Shown: positions 1 through 11,392, numbered from the stretch's first letter. The stretch is 64,000 bases of DNA from Arion vulgaris (GCA_020796225.1 CM036756.1:47285363-47349362); one strand, 5' to 3'. Notes: a model not told the origin generated them from the sequence alone. Program-made: numbers and translations.

Positions 1-1625
1 ACTGACAGTCATACAACACAATTGGTCGGTTACTTCGACTGCGTTAGAATATCTGCACTAACTGACAGTCATACAACACAATTGGTTACTTCGACTGCGT
101 TAGAATATCTGCACTAACTGACAGTCATACAACACAATTGGTTACTTCGACTGCGTTAGAATATCTGCACTAACTGACAGTCATACAACACAATTGGTTA
201 CTTCGACTGCGTTAGAATATCTGCACTAACTGACAGTCATACAACATAATTGGTCGGTTACTTCGACTGCGTTAGAATATCTGCACTAACTGACAGTCAT
301 ACAACACAATTGGTTACTTCGACTGCGTTAGAATATCTGCACTAACTGACAGTCATACAACACAATTGGTTACTTCGACTGCGTTAGAATATCTGCACTA
401 ACTGACAGTCATACAACACAATTGGTTACTTCGACTGCGTTAGAATATCTGCACTAACTGACAGTCATACAACACAATTGGTCGGTTACTTCGACTGCGT
501 TAGAATATCTGCACTAACTGACAGTCATACAACACAATTGGTCGGTTACTTCGACTGCGTTAGAATATCTGCACTAACTGACAGTCATACAACACAATTG
601 GTCGGTTACTTCGACTGCGTTAGAATATCTGCACTAACTGACAGTCATACAACACAATTGGTCGGTTACTTCGACTGCGTTAGAATATCTGCACTAACTG
701 ACAGTCATACAACAAATTGGTCGTTACTTCGACTGCGTTAGAATATCTGCACTAACTGACAGTCATACAACACAATTGGTTACTTCGACTGCGTTAGAAT
801 ATCTGCACTAACTGACAGTCATACAACACAATTGGTTACTTCGACTGCGTTAGAATATCTGCACTAACTGACAGTCATACAACACAATTGGTTACTTCGA
901 CTGCGTTAGAATATCTGCACTAACTGACAGTCATACAACACAATTGGTCGGTTACTTCGACTGCGTTAGAATATCTGCAATAACTGACAGTCATACAACA
1001 CAATTGGTCGGTTACTTCGACTGCGTTAGAATATCTGCACTAACTGACAGTCATACAACACAATTGGTCGGTTACTTCGACTGCGTTAGAATATCTGCAC
1101 TAACTGACAGTCATACAACACAATTGGTCGGTTACTTCGACTGCGTTAGAATATCTGCACTAACTGACAGTCATACAACACAATTGGTTACTTCGACTGC
1201 GTTAGAATATCTGCACTAACTGACAGTCATACAACACAATTGGTCGGTTACTTCGACTGCGTTAGAATATCTGCACTAACTGACAGTCATACAACACAAT
1301 TGGTTACTTCGACTGCGTTAGAATATCTGCACTAACTGACAGTCATACAACATAATTGGTCGGTTACTTCGACTGCGTTAGAATATCTGCACTAACTGAC
1401 AGTCATACAACACAATTGGTTACTTCGACTGCGTTAGAATATCTGCACTAACTGACAGTCATACAACACAATTGGTCGGTTACTTCGACTGCGTTAGAAT
1501 ATCTGCACTAACTGACAGTCATACAACACAATGTGTTACTTCGACTGCGTTAGAATATCTGCACTAACTGACAGTCATACAACACAATTGCTTACTTCGA
1601 CTGCGTTAGAATATCTGCACTAACT
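1..1625. repeat. Tandem array, 56/60-bp unit, about 28 copies
   Basis: Head-to-tail copies of a unit containing actgacagtcatacaacaca and cttcgactgcgttagaata. Two length forms alternate: long (ttggtcggttac, 60 bp) and short (ttggttac, 56 bp). From left to right the junctions read L SSS L SSS LLLL, one aberrant unit, SSS LLLL S L S L S L, then two aberrant units, so blocks of units have been duplicated together. The array runs off the left window edge and decays at the right edge. Open frames here (478-741, 944-1219) are repeat translations. Confidence 0.97.
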
Positions 1626-1973
1626 AACAATAAGAAAGTATTTAATGTGAAGCGATACGTTCTAGATTACGTTTATTGTTTTATTTTTCCAACATTATTT
1701 GCCAGAGCCAAGGCTGGTTGAATGTTTTCATGAGATAATGTGACCTTAGCTTAGAATTACACAGTTTATTTTTTCACTTTTCTTCTCGTTGTATGTACTT
1801 CTGCTTAGTTGGACGAGATGTCTAAGTGATCATGTGCATTACCGGGTAGAGACGGGGCGGGTAGGAAGCTTGGTGCATGTATACTGACAAGTTTATCGTC
1901 TGATATATTTAACACAATGGATGGGGTTTGTTTCCACACGATATATAGGGATTAGTATATACATGAACCATGA
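1626..1973. other. Single-copy spacer
   Basis: About 350 bp between two arrays. I see no open frame of note, no RNA gene and no recognisable element. Confidence 0.5.
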
Positions 1974-2716
1974 TTCTTATAGAAGTAATCTTGTAGAAGT
2001 AGTGTTGTAGAAGCAATGTTGTAGAAGTAACTTTGCAGAAGCAATGTTGTAAAAGTAACTTTGCAGAAGCAATGTTGTAGAAGTAACTTTGCAGAAGCAA
2101 TGTTGTAGAAGTAACTTTGCAGAAGCAATGTTGTAGAAGCAATGTTGTAGTAGCAATGTTGTAGAAACAATGTTGTAAAAGTAACTTTGCAGAAGCAATG
2201 TTGTAGAAGTAACTTTGCAGAAGCAATGTTGTAGAAGCAATGTTGTAGAAACAATGTTGTAGAAGTAACTTTGCAGAAGCAATGTTGTAGAAGCAATGTT
2301 GTAGAAGTAACTTTGCAGAAGCAATGTTGTAGAAGCAATGTTGTAGAAGCAATGTTGTAGAAACAATGTTATAGAAGCAATGTTGTAGAAGCAATGTTGT
2401 AGAAGCAATGTTGTAGAAGCAATGTTGTAGAAACAATGTTGTAGAAGCAATGTTGTAGAAACAATGTTGTAGAAGCAATGTTATAGAAGCAATGTTATAG
2501 AAGCAATGTTATAGAAGCAATGTTGCAGAAGCAATGTTGTAGAAGCAATGTTATAGAAGCAATGTTGTAGAAGCAATGTTGTAGAAGCAATGTTGTAGAA
2601 GCAATGTTGTAGAAGCAATGTTGTAGAAGCAATGTTGTAGAAACAATGTTATAGAAGCAATGTTATAGAAGTAATGTTGTAGAAGCAATGTTGTAGAAGC
2701 AATGTTGTAGAAGCAA
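1974..2716. repeat. Tandem array, 14-bp unit, about 53 copies
   Basis: Units are gtagaagcaatgtt and the variant gtagaagtaacttt, with frequent g/c and t/a changes at single positions. The left half alternates the two variants (a 28-bp or longer higher-order pattern) and the right half is nearly pure gtagaagcaatgtt. Because 14 is not a multiple of three, every frame cycles through all phases. The minus-strand frames of 128-189 codons are repeat translations. Confidence 0.96.
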
Positions 2717-2821
2717 GTTATTCCTATCCTAGAATATATAACAGAATAAAAATGTTATCTTTTATATAACCTGAAAGCGGGTCATGAGAAAAGAAGAAAC
2801 ATATTAGTGCCCAAAAAAACT

Positions 2822-2898
2822 GAATTAAGCAGGATTCGAACCTCCAAACCTTCTTATACCCTGTATACAACTTATTCAATTGCGCTACCATGCAGGTA
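2822..2898 (-). other. tRNA-derived sequence (SINE head or tRNA pseudogene)
   Basis: On the minus strand a box A-like tagcgcaattg (2877-2887) is followed about 35 bp later by a box B match ggttcgaatcc (2832-2842). That is the spacing of an internal RNA polymerase III promoter. The T-arm is nearly pairable, but the acceptor and D stems do not pair, so a functional tRNA is unlikely. I infer the tRNA-like head of a SINE or a decayed tRNA copy. Confidence 0.5.
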
Positions 2899-3112
2899 GA
2901 GATTCAATAATTGTATTAGCAGTCACGTAGTCTACGTAGATTATAGGCATGCGCTGATGGATCACTGAAAAAGTAATAAAGATGAATAGCATTTTCTACC
3001 TTTGAACTTTGATTTCTTCATACCACAACTGCAGCTCAGAAGTCAATCACACAATAGACTAGATAGCGAAAGCATTCCAGAAAATTAAATACGAAGATTG
3101 ACTGAAGAATTG

Positions 3113-3240
3113 AAGAACCCAAACCACTGCACTTTGGTAAATAACCATATGTACTTTCATCTCTTTCTTACAAACAAAAATCCCATTGATCGTGTGCGCA
3201 CTCTGCAGCATCGGCGAGGGTTCTAACATAAATTCGGATA
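3113..3240 (-). repeat. Partial copy of dispersed repeat family D1
   Basis: Words such as cactgcactttggtaaataac and gcatcggcgagggttct align in order with the segment at 11434-11600 (attgcacttcggtgagtaac, gcaccggcgaggacct). The two segments are diverged copies of one interspersed element, read on the minus strand. Confidence 0.45.
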
Positions 3241-3464
3241 ATGATGAATATTTGTAGGAATTTTTAATTGATATTTTTTTAATTTTTGCATAAATAGTAA
3301 TATTTAATCTTATTCCAATTTCCCAAATATTTATGTTTTATTTGTACGTGTTCAATTTGCAACTAAAAGCTTTAAGTTTATCGTTTGTTTCTATAAAAAA
3401 CTATGCACTAACCGATCATATCTGCAGCCGGTCATATAACAGCATACAATAAAACGAGATCGGG

Positions 3465-3640
3465 TACTAGAGCTAAGGAAGACCAAGAAAATGATGGATA
3501 GACAATATCAAGACCACACTACATAAACACGGATATAACACAAAAGGGCGACTCATCTAGCCGTAGAACGCAAATTAAAGCTCCCATCCCTACGCTTAGC
3601 GGCAAGAGTGGACAGCCAACACCATCTTCCACCTGGGAAT
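3465..3640 (+). mobile_element. Possible LINE ORF2 C-terminal remnant
   Basis: Allowing frame shifts, the plus strand reads short blocks resembling the 'GRPRKRWxDNI' tail of non-LTR retrotransposon polyproteins (DNIKTTLHKHGYN, then EATHLAVERK-like). It is short, lacks an open frame and is heavily decayed. The similarity is judged by eye only. Confidence 0.4.
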
Positions 3641-4089
3641 ACACAATAGACAATAGACAACATGTAAATTCTTTCAGATCAAAATATTAATTGTAAACAT
3701 TCAACATTATACAATCGATACACACATAAACAATAACATGTGTATTTCCTGGAATACAAAATTAAACAATTTACATATACTAACATTTGTTTACACATTA
3801 ATTTATATTTAGAAAAGTACAACTTTAATTTGTATAATGATAAAATTGGGAATACAAATTGTATTCTTGTCCCACTTGTCAAGCATATGCACAACATTGA
3901 TATCTATAAATAAACTCACTCAAATTCCCAAGTTCAACAAGAAAACAAAAACTGTGCATTTCGTAGTCATTAATATTTATTCAAATATTTAAAAAACAAG
4001 ATCAGTTTCCGCTTCAAATCTCAATATTTACATTTCTAGATGAGTTTTTATATAATCGTTGTCTAGTTCTTCCAATTATTTGAATTCAA
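3641..4089. other. AT-rich spacer
   Basis: AT-rich sequence. A 72-codon minus-strand frame at 3679-3897 has biased composition and no recognisable domain. I see no supported feature. Confidence 0.4.
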
Positions 4090-5487
4090 TGAGTAAATAC
4101 AGAAGTAAGAAGTAAATAAAGTAACAGAAGTAAATAAAGTAACAGAAGTAAATAAAGTAACACAAGTAAATAAAGTAACACAGGTAAATAAAGTAACAGA
4201 AGTAAATAAAGTAACACAAGTAAATAAAGTAACACAGGTAAATAAAGTAACAGAAGTAAATAAAGTAACACAAGTAAATAAAGTAACACAAGTAAATAAA
4301 GTAATCAGAGTAAATAAAGTAACACAAGTAAATAAAGTAACACAAGTAAATAAAGTAACAGAAGTAAATAAAGTAACAGAAGTAAATAAAGTAACAGAAG
4401 TAAATAAAGTAACAGAAGTAAACAAAGTAACAGAAGTAAATAAAGTAACACAAGTAAATAAAGTAACAGAAGTAAATAAAGTAACAGAAGTAAATAAAGT
4501 AACACAAGTAAATAAAGTAACACAAGTAAATAAAGTAACACAAGTAAATAAAGTAACACAAGTAAATAAAGTAACAGAGGTAAATAAAGTAACAGAAGTA
4601 AATAAAGTAACAGAAGTAAATAAAGTAACACAAGTAAATAAAGTAACAGAAGTAAATAAAGTAACAGAAGTAAATAAAGTAACACAAGTAAATAAAGTAA
4701 CACAAGTAAATAAAGTAACACAAGTAAATAAAGTAACAGAAGTAAATAAAGTAACAGAAGTAAATAAAGTAACAGAAGTAAACAAAGTAACAGAAGTAAA
4801 TAAAGTAACACAAGTAAATAAAGTAACAGAAGTAAATAAAGTAACAGAAGTAAATAAAGTAACACAAGTAAATAAAGTAACACAAGTAAATAAAGTAACA
4901 CAAGTAAATAAAGTAACACAAGTAAATAAAGTAACAGAGGTAAATAAAGTAACAGAAGTAAATAAAGTAACAGAAGTAAATAAAGTAACACAAGTAAATA
5001 AAGTAACATAAGTAAATAAAGTAACAGAAGTAAATAAAGTAACACAAGTAAATAAAGTAACACAAGTAAATAAAGTAACACAAGTAAATAAAGTAACACA
5101 AGTAAATAAAGTAACAGAGGTAAATAAAGTAACAGAAGTAAATAAAGTAACAGAAGTAAATAAAGTAACACAAGTAAATAAAGTAACATAAGTAAATAAA
5201 GTAACAGAAGTAAATAAAGTAACAGAAGTAAATAAAGTAACACAAGTAAATAAAGTAACAGAAGTAAATAAAGTAACAGAAGTAAATAAAGTAACACAAG
5301 TAAATAAAGTAACAGAAGTAAATAAAGTAACAGAAGTAAATAAAGTAACAGAAGTAAATAAAGTAACAGAAGTAAATAAAGTAACACAAGTAAACAAAGT
5401 AACACAAGTAAATAAAGTAACAGAAGTAAATAAAGTAACACAACTAAATAAAGTAACAGAAGTAAACAAAGTAACAGAAGTAAATAA
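4090..5487. repeat. Tandem array, 18-bp unit, about 78 copies, with higher-order structure
   Basis: The unit is gtaacagaagtaaataaa; position 7 of the unit alternates g/c (acagaag versus acacaag), with rarer variants. The block 4381-4620 recurs identically at 4741-4980, and shorter stretches recur at 180-bp spacing (4921 and 5101). Groups of 10 and 20 monomers were therefore duplicated as blocks. Since 18 is six codons, all minus-strand frames stay open for 400-477 codons (for example 4063-5496). These are not genes. Confidence 0.97.
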
Positions 5488-6316
5488 TTCGACCAAGGCT
5501 CACACAAATTGCACAAAGCTTTCGATGTGAAAGCATACGAAAATCTACAAATCTCAGGGGGTCAGACCGGATCAGATCAGATCTGAAGAAAATCGTTTGG
5601 GTGGCTGCGGTATTACTGAGTAAATGGGCGATTGAGCAAAGACGGGTATATACAGTATAAAAGTAATGGAAAATTAATGATTAAATAGAAAATTAACAAA
5701 ACTCGACGTTTCGGTACTAGATCTTTATCAAGAACAAAAATGCAAAGAATACTGAATTAACTGAAACATATTACTAACTTTGAGACTGGGTTGATCTGAG
5801 AACAGTTTACGACAGGATCTATTCCTCTTAAACTATGCACCGAACCAAGATCACAAATCTATAGACAACTGCACTTACCACAAACATAACTCTACAAAAT
5901 ATGTGAAAAATATAAATGTACATGATGAATGAAATAACTGCGAAAGTTATCATATAATTGTTTTTAAGGGCACATTGCACTAAGTTGAAGTGCAGATAAG
6001 CTATGATAATACAAATATCACCAAGACACCTATGACAACACTGGTATTGCGTTGGAATCCAAAATGATAAAATTAACAGCTGTTCACTTATTTAGAACGC
6101 ACGGGAGATAATAATAAGTAAATTTAGCTATGAATTGTCAAAGCAACATCAGCTTTAAACAAGCTCAATAACATATGAAACTCCAAGTTTTATATAGTTT
6201 TAAACTAAATTACGAATTTTCATTTTCAACGTCTCAATTCTAACATACCCCAAACGAGATTAGGAAAATGATTTATGATATAGAAAGTAAGCTAAATGTA
6301 GATGTTTGCAGAAAAT
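5488..6316. other. Single-copy spacer with a possible Penelope-type motif
   Basis: About 830 bp with no convincing open frame. The only recognisable element is the hammerhead-like motif at 5701-5736. Confidence 0.4.
5701..5736 (-). ncRNA. Degenerate hammerhead ribozyme-like motif
   Basis: The minus strand reads cttgataaagatctag followed by taccgaaacgtcgag. This resembles the conserved hammerhead core (CUGAUGA, stem II, GAAAC-GUC) found in Penelope-like elements and retrozymes. The first core block is altered (cttgataa) and stem II pairs poorly, so it would not be active. Assignment to a Penelope-like remnant is inference. Confidence 0.33.
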
Positions 6317-6960
6317 CTTCTTCTTCTTCTTTGTCGTCACACTGCTACCGGGTTGTTGCCCAGTGTCGTGGTTTTATGTTTTTGTCTTGGGCTGTTCTGG
6401 TGGCTTATGTGATTGTTATCTTTGCTCTTTCACATGATTCTGCTACGCCATCTAACCATCTTTTCCGTGGTCTTCCTCTTGCCTTCTTTCCCGATGTTCT
6501 GTTGTAGAAGACTCTGTATACTGTGGAGTTTGGATGCACGTGGCCAAACCACTTCATTCTTTGTTTCTCTATGTAATTCAAGCACGGTTTTGTGCCAACT
6601 TTCTTTCTGATGATGATGTTGGTGATTCTGTCTTTTCTTGTGTTATTGGTAACTTTTCGCAGGCAACGCATTTCACATGTAGTTATTTTTGTGACTGCGC
6701 TTTGCTCAATGTCCATGTTTGGCTCTGGTAACACAAAGTAGGTATAAAAATGTTGTTGATCATTTGTTGCTTAGCTGCCTGTGAAATTTTTGGGTGCCTT
6801 AACAATGGGGCTAGCTGGTAGGTTACAGCATTTGCTTTTGCACTCTAGCCTCTATCTCTCTATCTAGTCTTCCGTCTTCTGTGAATATGCTTCCATTACA
6901 GAAAATAATGAGCATCAAATGGGATGGCTTAAGGAGAGGTTATGAAATCGGATAATTGGT
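6317..6960 (-). mobile_element. LINE reverse transcriptase C-terminal fragment with (GAA)n tail
   Basis: This is a decayed 3' piece of a non-LTR retrotransposon polyprotein on the minus strand. From 6960 downward it reads GSIFTEDGRLDREIEARVQK, then after a frameshift near 6735 it continues open to 6405 with EMRCLRK, RMKWFGHV and RGRPRKRWLDGV. These blocks have the order and spacing of the region C-terminal to the reverse transcriptase fingers/palm. The piece ends in a (GAA)n run at 6317-6330, a typical LINE 3' tail. The catalytic FADD box and the endonuclease are absent. The copy is a 5'-truncated dead insertion; the exact clade (RTE- or CR1-like) is not resolved. Confidence 0.85.
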
Positions 6961-7439
6961 ATTGATTTCTCTGTTGTCCGATAAATTCATTGACTAGTAT
7001 TGTTCCAAAACATTTGTTTCTGTGTTATTTATGTAATATTGCATTTCATTTGCTTGCCTGCAGTATTTGGCATGCATCTCATCTGACATGTTGGAATGTT
7101 ACTGTATATGGCTGTCTCTGGTGGCATAGTATAGGAACAAACTAGGCATATATGAACCTTATCTTTGTTTACATAGAAGCATTATGCCGTTTCAGTTTGT
7201 CTGCTATTCGTCCTAAGATACCTGATCGCAATGTAGGTGAGATCGAGTTCCTAGTCATATCGGATATGGACATTTAAACGTAAGCCATGTTGAAGATGAG
7301 AAAGTAAAAGAACCCTCGATATTTAAAAATCGAAAGGAGTAGGCCGCAAAGCCACTTCTCGGGCAAAATTCATAAAAATATTAAAATAAAATTCCTGAAA
7401 ACATTTTCAAAATTATATCAGGGATCCTTCCTAGTGCTA
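6961..7439. other. Spacer; right end resembles dispersed repeat D1
   Basis: No supported gene. The last about 30 bp (ccttcctagtgctacggaat) resemble the 'gctacggagt(t/c)cgtg' core seen at 8895-8910, 11560-11580 (minus) and 46470-46490. The 18-bp array that follows appears to start inside that element. Confidence 0.4.
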
Positions 7440-8790
7440 CGGAATTCGTGTACTGACAGAGTTCGTGTACCGAGTTCGTGTACTGACAGAGTTTGTGTAC
7501 TGACAGAGTTCGTGGACTGACAGAGTTCGTGGACAGAGTTCGTGTACTGACAGAGTTCGTGTACTGATAGAGTTCGTGTACTCACAAAGTTCGTGTACTA
7601 ACAAAGTTCGTGTACTGACAGAGTTCGTGTACTGACAGAGTTAGTGTACTGATAGAGTTCGTGTACTGACAGAGTTCGTGTACTAACAAAGTTCGTGTAC
7701 TGACAGAGTTCGTGTACTGACAGAGTTCGTGTACTGACAGAGTTCGTGTACTGATAGAGTTCGTGTACTGACAGAGTTCGTGTACTAACAGAGTTCGTGT
7801 ACTGATAGAGTTCGTGTACTGACAGAGTTCGTGTACTAACAGAGTTCGTGTACTAACAGAGTTCGTGTACTAGCAGAGTTCGTGTACTAACAAAGTTCGT
7901 GTACTAACAAAGTTCGTGTACTAACAAAGTTCGTGTACTAACAAAGTTCGTGTACTGACAGAGTTCGTGTACTAACAAAGTTCGTGTACTGACAGAGTTC
8001 GTGTACTGACAGAGTTCGTGTACTAACAAAGTTCGTGTACTAACAAAGTTCGTGTACTGACAAAGTTTGTGTACTGATAGAGTTCGTGTACTAACAAAGT
8101 TCGTGTACTAACAAAGTTCGTGTACTAACAAAGTTCGTGTACTGACAAAGTTCGTGTACTGATAGAGTTCCTGTACTAACAAAGTTCGTGTACTAACAAA
8201 GTTCGTGTACTAACAAAGTTCGTGTACTAACAAAGTTCGTGTACTGACAAAGTTCGTGTACTGATATAGTTCGTGTACTAACAAAGTTCGTGTACTAACA
8301 AAGTTCGTGTACTAACAAAGTTCGTGTACTAACAAAGTTCGTGTACTGACAAAGTTCGTGTACTGATAGAGTTCGTGTACTAACAAAGTTCTACTGATGA
8401 TTACTAACAAAGTTCGTGTTCACTAACAAAAGTTCGTGTACTAACAAAGTTCGTGTACTGACAGAGTTCGTGTACTAACAAAGTTCGTGTACTGACAGAG
8501 TTCGTGTACTAACAAAGTTCGTGTACTGACAGAGTTCGTGTACTAACAAAGTTCGTGTACTAACAAAGTTCGTGTACTAACAAAGTTCGTGTACTGACAG
8601 AGTTCGTGTACTAACAAAGTTCGTGTACTAACAAAGTTCGTGTACTAACAAAGTTCGTGTACTAACAAAGTTCGTGTACTAACAAAGTTCGTGTACTAAC
8701 AGAGTTCGTGGACTGACAGAGTTCGTGTACTAACAAAGTTCGTGTACTAACAGAGTTCGTGGACTGACAGAGTTCGTGTACCGAATTCGT
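7440..8790. repeat. Tandem array, 18-bp unit, about 75 copies
   Basis: The unit is acaaagttcgtgtactaa, with gacagag/aacaaag/gatagag variants at the first positions. The left third is mostly gacagag and the middle mostly aacaaag. A damaged patch lies at 8388-8435. The unit core, agttcgtg, is also the core of a dispersed repeat flanking the array (see D1), so the array probably grew from it. No connection to the 18-bp array at 4090. Confidence 0.96.
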
Positions 8791-8889
8791 TGAATAGTAA
8801 GCAGTTTTCCTTGCGTTCTGAAAGTCGTGGTTTCGAATACTGACAGCTGCGTTCGGTTTACGAGTGCATTATTTTCCGAAAATCCCTAT

Positions 8890-9027
8890 GTTGCTAGAGC
8901 TACAGAGTTCGTCACGTACTTTCAGTATGTGAGATCTTTTGTGTAAAAAGCATCGGAGCACACTTGATTATTTACAGAATCACGATGATTATGACCCTAG
9001 CAATCAATCAATCAATCAATCAATCAA
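8890..9027 (+). repeat. Partial copy of dispersed repeat D1 with (CAAT)n tail
   Basis: Contains gctagagctacagagttcgt, a weakly conserved middle, then cgatgattatgaccctag and a (CAAT)n run at 9001-9027. The minus strand of 11394-11460 shows the same junction (gatgatggtcatat followed by (CAAT)n), so both look like 3' ends of one SINE-like family with a tetranucleotide tail. Confidence 0.5.
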
Positions 9028-9362
9028 ACTCATAAATAGCAGTAGAAGAAAAACAAAATTGAAAACCATAATGAAAGTTACAGTTGGCATCGTTGACATG
9101 AGTTAGCTCTGATGACCTCCCTATGACTATCAGATCTGATACCATGATACAATACAACTCCAGATGCACTACTTTAAAGTAGCGGTCTTCTGTTTGTAAA
9201 ATACCTGTCTGTACAAATTTATGTCCTGTTGAATATGCAAATACTTTTACCAAAATTCGAATATGCCCGTCTTACATGCAGTTGGGACCCATGAGTACGC
9301 AAAGTACTCACGTTATCGGCGCAAATCACACAAATCACAAATAATAGTTAACTTTTCTTTTT
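9028..9362. other. Single-copy spacer
   Basis: A 77-codon minus-strand frame (9020-9253) has no recognisable motif. Nothing else seen. Confidence 0.4.
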
Positions 9363-9617
9363 ATAATAACCAACACAAACAGACTACAAACCGTTTGTCT
9401 CCATTATATCGTAAGTGATGTAAATAATAACCAACACAAACAGACTACAAACCGTTTGTCTCCATTATATCGTAAGTGATGTAAATAATAACCAACACAA
9501 ACAGACTACAAACCGTTTGTCTCCATTATATCGTAAGTGATGTAAATAATAACCAACACAAACAGACTACAAACCGTTTGTCTCCATTATATCGTAAGCG
9601 ATGTAAATAATAACCAA
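9363..9617. repeat. Tandem array, 61-bp unit, about 4 copies
   Basis: Near-identical copies of a unit starting aataaccaacacaaacagac and ending gtaagtgatgtaaat. Only one substitution (gtaagcgatg) is seen in the last copy, so the duplication is recent. Confidence 0.95.
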
Positions 9618-9990
9618 GAAACACATGGTTCATCTAATGAATAGGAACATACATAATATAACAAGTGTGATTCCAATTCAAGTGGAGATAACAATCTGCC
9701 AACAATCAATCTAAAAATAGAACAAGACTTCTAAATATAAGACCGTCGAATGTGAGGACAACCATTATCAAAAAGAAAAATGAAACAAACGAAACAATTT
9801 GATTACATAAGCAACATATACAAAATGTAGATATAATGGAAGTTGCATAATCCAGTTACAAGATCTTACTTTTTTATTCAGAAGGAGAACAACATCGAAG
9901 AGAAGGAAAAATTGTCATACAAAAAAGAGATGTAAAAATATATAAGTGAATACTGGGCATGTAGGGACAGAATAAGTAACCATTATCTTT
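9618..9990. other. AT-rich flank of a LINE fragment
   Basis: Probably the upstream, unrecognisable part of the reverse transcriptase fragment that becomes readable at 9991. No open frame. Confidence 0.35.
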
Positions 9991-11080
9991 TATCTAGGAC
10001 ACATGATTACAAATGATGGCAGACGTGACAAAGAGATTAGGAAGAGAATAGCTATGACACATTCGATTATAAGAGCAAATGACTAACGTTCTAAACAGAT
10101 AACAAACATATAAGCTAATGATGAGAGTTATCAAAACGTTCTAAACAGATAACAAACATATAAGCTTCTGATGAGAGTTATCAAAACGTTCTAAACAGAT
10201 AACAAACATATAAGCTTCTGATGAGAGTTATCAAAACGTTCTAAACAGATAACACACATATAAGCTAATGATGAGAGTTATCAAAACGTTCTAAACAGAT
10301 AACACACATATAAGCTAATGATGAGAATTATCAAAACGTTCTAAACAGATAACACACATATAAGCTAATGATGAGAGTTATCAAAACGTTCTAAGCAGAT
10401 AACACACATATAAGCTAATGATGAGAATTATCAAAACGTTGTAAACAGATAACACACATATAAGCTAATGATGAGAGTTATCAAAACGTTCTAAACAGAT
10501 AACACACATATAAGCTAATGATGAGAATTATCAAAACGTTCTAAACAGATAACACACATATAAGCTAATGATGAGAGTTATCAAAACGTTCTAAACAGAT
10601 AACACACATATAAGCTAATGATGAGAATTATCAAAACGTTGTAAACAGATAACACACATATAAGCTAATGATGAGAGATCAAAACGTTCTAAACAGATAA
10701 CACACATATAAGCTAATGATGAGAATTATCAAAACGTTCTAAACAGATAACACACATATAAGTTAATGATGAGAGTTATCAAAACGTTCTAAACAGATAA
10801 CACACATATAAGCTAATGATGAGAGTTATCAAAACGTTCTAAACAGATAACAAACATATAAGCTAATGATGAGAATTATCACAACGTTCTAAACAGATAA
10901 CAAACATATACGCTAATGATGAGAGTTATCAAAACGTTCTAAACAGATAACAAACATATAAGCTAATGATGAGAGTTATCAAGTGTTATATTTACTCGCT
11001 ATTTTGGTATAGTTCAGATACATGAACAATGAATAAGTATTTGGAAGATATAATGAATACATTTTAGGGGTGTGTAGAGA
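9991..11080 (+). mobile_element. LINE reverse transcriptase fragment with a minisatellite grown inside it
   Basis: At 9991-10083 the plus strand reads YLGHMITNDGRRDKEIRKRI, the block that follows the catalytic palm in many non-LTR retrotransposons. After the 50-bp array the coding match resumes at about 10955 with KLMMRVIKCYIYSLFWYSSD and MNKYLEDIMNTF, the next blocks of the same protein (usual form RVIKCYxxSxLLYGSETWT). The array unit itself reads NVLNR-stop-QTYKLMMRVIK, which fits the gap between the two blocks. The fragment carries in-frame stops and is dead. Confidence 0.75.
10084..10980. repeat. Tandem array, 50-bp unit, about 18 copies, derived from LINE coding sequence
   Basis: The unit contains acgttctaaacagataac and catataagctaatgatgaga. 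Variants alternate in pairs (gagagttatc/gagaattatc), suggesting a 100-bp dimer stage of growth in the middle. The unit translates to part of the reverse transcriptase that flanks it on both sides. The length is not a multiple of three, so the frame was destroyed by the amplification. Confidence 0.95.
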
Positions 11081-11109
11081 GAACACACGTCAGAACACAC
11101 TCGTGGTCG

Positions 11110-11390
11110 CACACCCAGGTGTGTGAGCGTCTGTAGCTCAAGTGCTAGTGAGCTTGATCACAAATCGAAACGTACCAGATTCAAACTCCATGGTGGGAAA
11201 GTTTGGAAGCAAATTCGTTTCTGTGGGATTTTTACAAAAGGTAAATATAGACCTCACCGTTCAGATAGCAATGACAAACTACTGAACGTATAAATGATGC
11301 CTAGAGAATCAACGACTCGTTTACTGCGGTTGATGGCTACGTTCTATAAAGGATATGTCACGGTTTTCATAGAGAACATTAGATCGTATT
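11110..11390 (+). mobile_element. tRNA-derived SINE, family S2, copy 1
   Basis: The head has box A tagctcaagtg and a box B-like gattcaaactc, as in a tRNA. The body includes gtttggaagcaaattcgttt, atagacctcaccgttcaga, ctactgaacgtataaatgat and ggttgatggctacgttct. All of these recur in the same order on the minus strand at 42358-42625. An (ATTG)n run follows at once. There is no coding capacity; SINEs of this kind are mobilised by LINE machinery. Confidence 0.82.
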
Positions 11391-11392
11391 TC

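Noticed and set aside
3679..3897. 72-codon minus-strand frame as a small gene
   Set aside because: AT-rich spacer with biased composition; no domain, signal peptide pattern or supporting element is convincing.
4063..5496. 477-codon TLFTSVTLFTCV-type frame
   Set aside because: Pure translation of an 18-bp repeat, with two further minus-strand frames also open over 400 codons. No signal of a gene.
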